This document shows positions 62,393 to 64,000 of a stretch of DNA of 64,000 nt, one piece after another. The stretch lies in assembly GCA_019638625.1 (NCBI GenBank), contig JAHBTK010000004.1, positions 186,001 through 250,000 on the forward strand. Reading direction: 5' to 3'. The first letter of the stretch is position 1. Each line of letters opens with the position of its first letter. The DNA is from Chitinophagaceae bacterium (GTDB lineage Bacteria > Bacteroidota > Bacteroidia > Chitinophagales > Chitinophagaceae). The notes beneath the pieces were generated by a model that saw only the letters and a program-made list of their open reading frames with translations, did not search any database and was not told the DNA's origin. The position numbers and the translations under genes were made by a program.

Positions 62393-62414
62393 TGGTTCGA
62401 AAATTGTCCCGACA
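62393..62414 (+). repeat. Degenerate third copy of the tRNA-Pro 3' end
   Basis: TGGTTCGAA (62393-62401) and TCCCGACA (62407-62414) match the T loop and the 3' end of tRNA-Pro in the same order; the five bases between replace eight in the tRNA. A terminator begins 11 bp later. Candidate outer right attachment site. Confidence 0.5.
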
Positions 62415-62425
62415 GGACGACTCTA

Positions 62426-62457
62426 CCCGCCCTAGCTTTTGCGAAGGCGGGCTTTTT
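62426..62457 (+). terminator. Intrinsic terminator
   Basis: CCCGCC (62426-62431) pairs with GGCGGG (62446-62451), followed by CTTTTT. Probably the original terminator of the tRNA-Pro gene, now 25 kb away from it. Confidence 0.75.
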
Positions 62458-62538
62458 ATTTGATATCATTCTCTCTCCGTTGCGGGCTTCGCCCGACAGA
62501 AGTTCGATATCTGTACAGGAAGGGCAGCAATCAGTTTA

Positions 62539-62563
62539 AGCCCTGGGATAGCCAGGGCTTTTT
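62539..62563 (+). terminator. Intrinsic terminator
   Basis: AGCCCTGG (62539-62546) pairs with CCAGGGCT (62552-62559) around a 5-nt loop and is followed by a T-run. Confidence 0.75.
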
Positions 62564-63095
62564 GTTTTGCACTGTCGCAAACCTGCTTGTGAAACCGGAT
62601 TTCTGATCTACAATTTTTGATTAAAGGGTTTGTTATCCCTGGTTGAAAAGTTAAATTACAGGAAAAATTTAGTGCTGGTCTGCCCGTCTGGCCACCGCCA
62701 GATAAACCTTGGGAATTTTATACAACAGAACTCAGGTTTTATCCAAAATCCGGGAGAGTTTATCCCCATTGTTGGTGTAGTGGATAGATTTTCGTACAGG
62801 TTTTACCAACAGTATCCCTGCGATCTATCAGATGCTGGTAGCACTATGCACAGGCAGCCGCACGAACACCAGAAACGGGACTGAACAGATTTCTCTCCCG
62901 TTGTAATATGTGTTTGATCCGGAAAGACCTGCCAGTGAGATCGAAACAACAAAGCGTACTGGCGTTCAACGATTTATACTCTGCCTGTAGAAAATTGAAA
63001 TACACCCACCGTAACAGGCAATTAACCCCGCAGCAAAAAAATACTTAGATTTGTCTGAAAGGTATTCGACTAACTGCTGTTATTATATTATTTGT

Positions 63096-63650
63096 TTGAA
63101 CCCGATAGTTAAAATAAAGGAAGGTAGCGAGTTTGCTTTTCAACAGGTATATGAAGAATATTACCAAAGATTGTATTACTATGTCTTGAACAAAACAAGC
63201 TCTGAGTGGATGGCAGAGGAAGCTACACAAATTACATTTATAAAATTGTGGCAATACAGAGAAAGCCTCGACGAGCGTTTATCAATTTCCCTTCAAATAT
63301 TCAGAATAGCAAAAACAACTTTAATTGATCTTATAAGAAAACAAAACCATTTGGCGGCAGCCCTGAATGGGTTAGAAACCAATATAATGCATACGGGTGA
63401 TGAAGGTAATACTGTTATTGATTATAATGAAGCTAATAAAGAGTTGATGAAGGCGATTGCCGCCATGCCGCCGATCAGGAAGCAGGTATTTGAAATGAAC
63501 AGACTGAAAGGCATGCGTTATAAGGAAATAGCGGAATCATTATCTATTTCAGTGAAGACAGTAGAAAAGCATATGTCCAGGGCTATCCGGCAAATTAAGC
63601 CGCTGCTAAAGAGCGCGACCGTTATATGGTATATTTTAAAAAATTTTTAA
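63096..63650 (+). CDS. ECF-type RNA polymerase sigma factor
   Basis: 184 residues from TTG 63096; the open frame reaches back to 63051, but a TAGATTTG promoter box overlaps that position, so a later start is more likely. Region 2 is AFQQVYEEYYQRLYYYVLNK with EEATQITFIKLWQYRESL; region 4 is MPPIRKQVFEMNRLKGMRYK with EIAESLSISVKTVEKHMSRA. It precedes a FecR gene, the usual order for a SusCD-linked signalling cascade, and should pair with it. Confidence 0.88.
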   Translation: MNPIVKIKEGSEFAFQQVYEEYYQRLYYYVLNKTSSEWMAEEATQITFIKLWQYRESLDERLSISLQIFRIAKTTLIDLIRKQNHLAAALNGLETNIMHTGDEGNTVIDYNEANKELMKAIAAMPPIRKQVFEMNRLKGMRYKEIAESLSISVKTVEKHMSRAIRQIKPLLKSATVIWYILKNF

Positions 63651-63729
63651 AAAAACATGTGAATGAAATGGGGGAATTTACAGAGACAAACGTATGTATT
63701 ACCAGATAGAAATTTGAGCCTTACAAAGA

Positions 63730-64000
63730 ATGTTGACTAAAGAACAAATACAAAGATTTTTCAGCTATAAATGCAGTCCTGAAGAAGCAGATGCTGTAGC
63801 GGGCTTCTTCGAACGGCATCCGGAGGAACTAGATAAATACCTGAGTGATGCAGAATGGGAGCATTTTCGGTTTGAAAATGGATTGGAAGCTCAAAAAGCA
63901 TCTTCGATCCTTAAAGAAATTAAAAGAAAAACTGTTGCACCCAAATCTGAAAAAATATATTATCTACGCTATTTAACCGGTGCGGCGGCAGCTTTGATTG
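63730..64000 (+). CDS. FecR-family anti-sigma factor, N-terminal part
   Basis: 90 residues before the window ends. MLTKEQIQRFFSYKCSPEEA and the DKYLSDAEWEHF segment are the typical cytosolic sigma-binding part; the membrane segment is just beginning at the edge (YLRYLTGAAAALI). It lies 79 bp after the sigma factor gene. A SusC gene would be expected next, outside the window. Confidence 0.85.
   Translation, partial: MLTKEQIQRFFSYKCSPEEADAVAGFFERHPEELDKYLSDAEWEHFRFENGLEAQKASSILKEIKRKTVAPKSEKIYYLRYLTGAAAALI

Larger units (their letters stand above)
36898..62414. mobile_element. Possible composite tRNA-Pro genomic island (25.5 kb)
   Basis: A third, degenerate copy of the tRNA-Pro 3' end lies at 62393-62414 and is followed at once by a strong terminator, as expected for the original downstream flank of the tRNA gene. 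This suggests that the serine recombinase and defence genes at 52.3-62.1 kb entered at the same tRNA site before, or together with, the 15.4-kb element. Confidence 0.45.
62094..63095. other. Gene-poor right border of the island
   Basis: About 1 kb with no well-supported gene. It holds a 45-codon open frame (62122-62259), the degenerate tRNA-Pro 3' end (62393-62414), two terminators (62426-62457 and 62539-62563) and a TAGATTTG -7 box (63046-63053) 43 bp before the sigma factor start. The open frame at 62630-62884 has no protein-like features. Confidence 0.5.

Noticed and set aside
36898..62414. CRISPR array or conjugation genes in the island
   Set aside because: No regularly spaced repeats and no relaxase, VirB4, TraG or Tra-type proteins were found.
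62630..62884. 84-codon frame in the island border
   Set aside because: Starts with a rare codon, composition is not protein-like, and it overlaps no conserved feature.

Overview
The window comes from a member of the Bacteroidota, most likely the Chitinophagaceae. The evidence is a SusC/SusD pair, FecR-type anti-sigma factors with ECF sigma factors, a YpdA-type reductase, promoters of the form TTG-N19-TAnnTTTG, and genes that mostly lack Shine-Dalgarno sites. All names rest on reading motifs in the translated sequence; no database search was run.

Left part (1-36.6 kb) is chromosome. It begins with the end of fabF and with rnc. A catabolic locus follows on the plus strand: FecR anti-sigma, SusC, SusD, an MFS permease, a Rieske oxygenase, an FAD/[2Fe-2S] reductase, a PfkB sugar kinase and a SIS-domain sugar-phosphate protein. 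A minus-strand ECF sigma factor closes it. Next to it lie a PhyH-type dioxygenase with a Gfo/Idh/MocA oxidoreductase, and a divergent AraC regulator. I read this as an uptake and degradation route for a small sugar-linked or methylated amine compound: outer-membrane import, inner-membrane import, oxidation, phosphorylation, isomerisation or deamination. The remainder is housekeeping: a lipoprotein, an AEC carrier, murQ, the parE-DUF1835-parC cluster, a Tat-exported phospholipase C, an SPFH protein, ypdA, a carboxypeptidase-regulatory-like protein, a xylulokinase-like kinase and a BatD-like protein.

Middle part (36.7-52.3 kb) is an integrated element in the 3' end of a tRNA-Pro(CGG) gene. It is bounded by a 14-bp direct repeat (36898-36911 and 52278-52291), and repeated TGTAGCAA-type boxes at 12-bp spacing lie just inside both ends. 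It carries a tyrosine recombinase, a small XRE-like regulator with twin palindromic operators, an excisionase-like HTH protein, a RepA-like ATPase, a TOPRIM/zinc-finger primase-like protein, a tape-measure protein, a P22 gp3-like small terminase and a HicAB toxin-antitoxin pair. No capsid, portal, large terminase or lysis gene is visible. It therefore resembles a phage satellite or a strongly reduced prophage.

Right part (52.3-62.4 kb) is an AT-rich defence island: a large serine recombinase, an XRE regulator, a reverse transcriptase translationally coupled to a separate nitrilase-like gene (as in RT-nitrilase defence systems, but split in two), then an OLD-family ATPase/TOPRIM nuclease with a UvrD-like helicase (Gabija-like). 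A degenerate copy of the tRNA-Pro 3' end followed directly by a terminator at 62393-62457 suggests that the whole 36.9-62.4 kb stretch is a composite tRNA-Pro island. The window ends with another ECF sigma factor and the start of a FecR anti-sigma factor.
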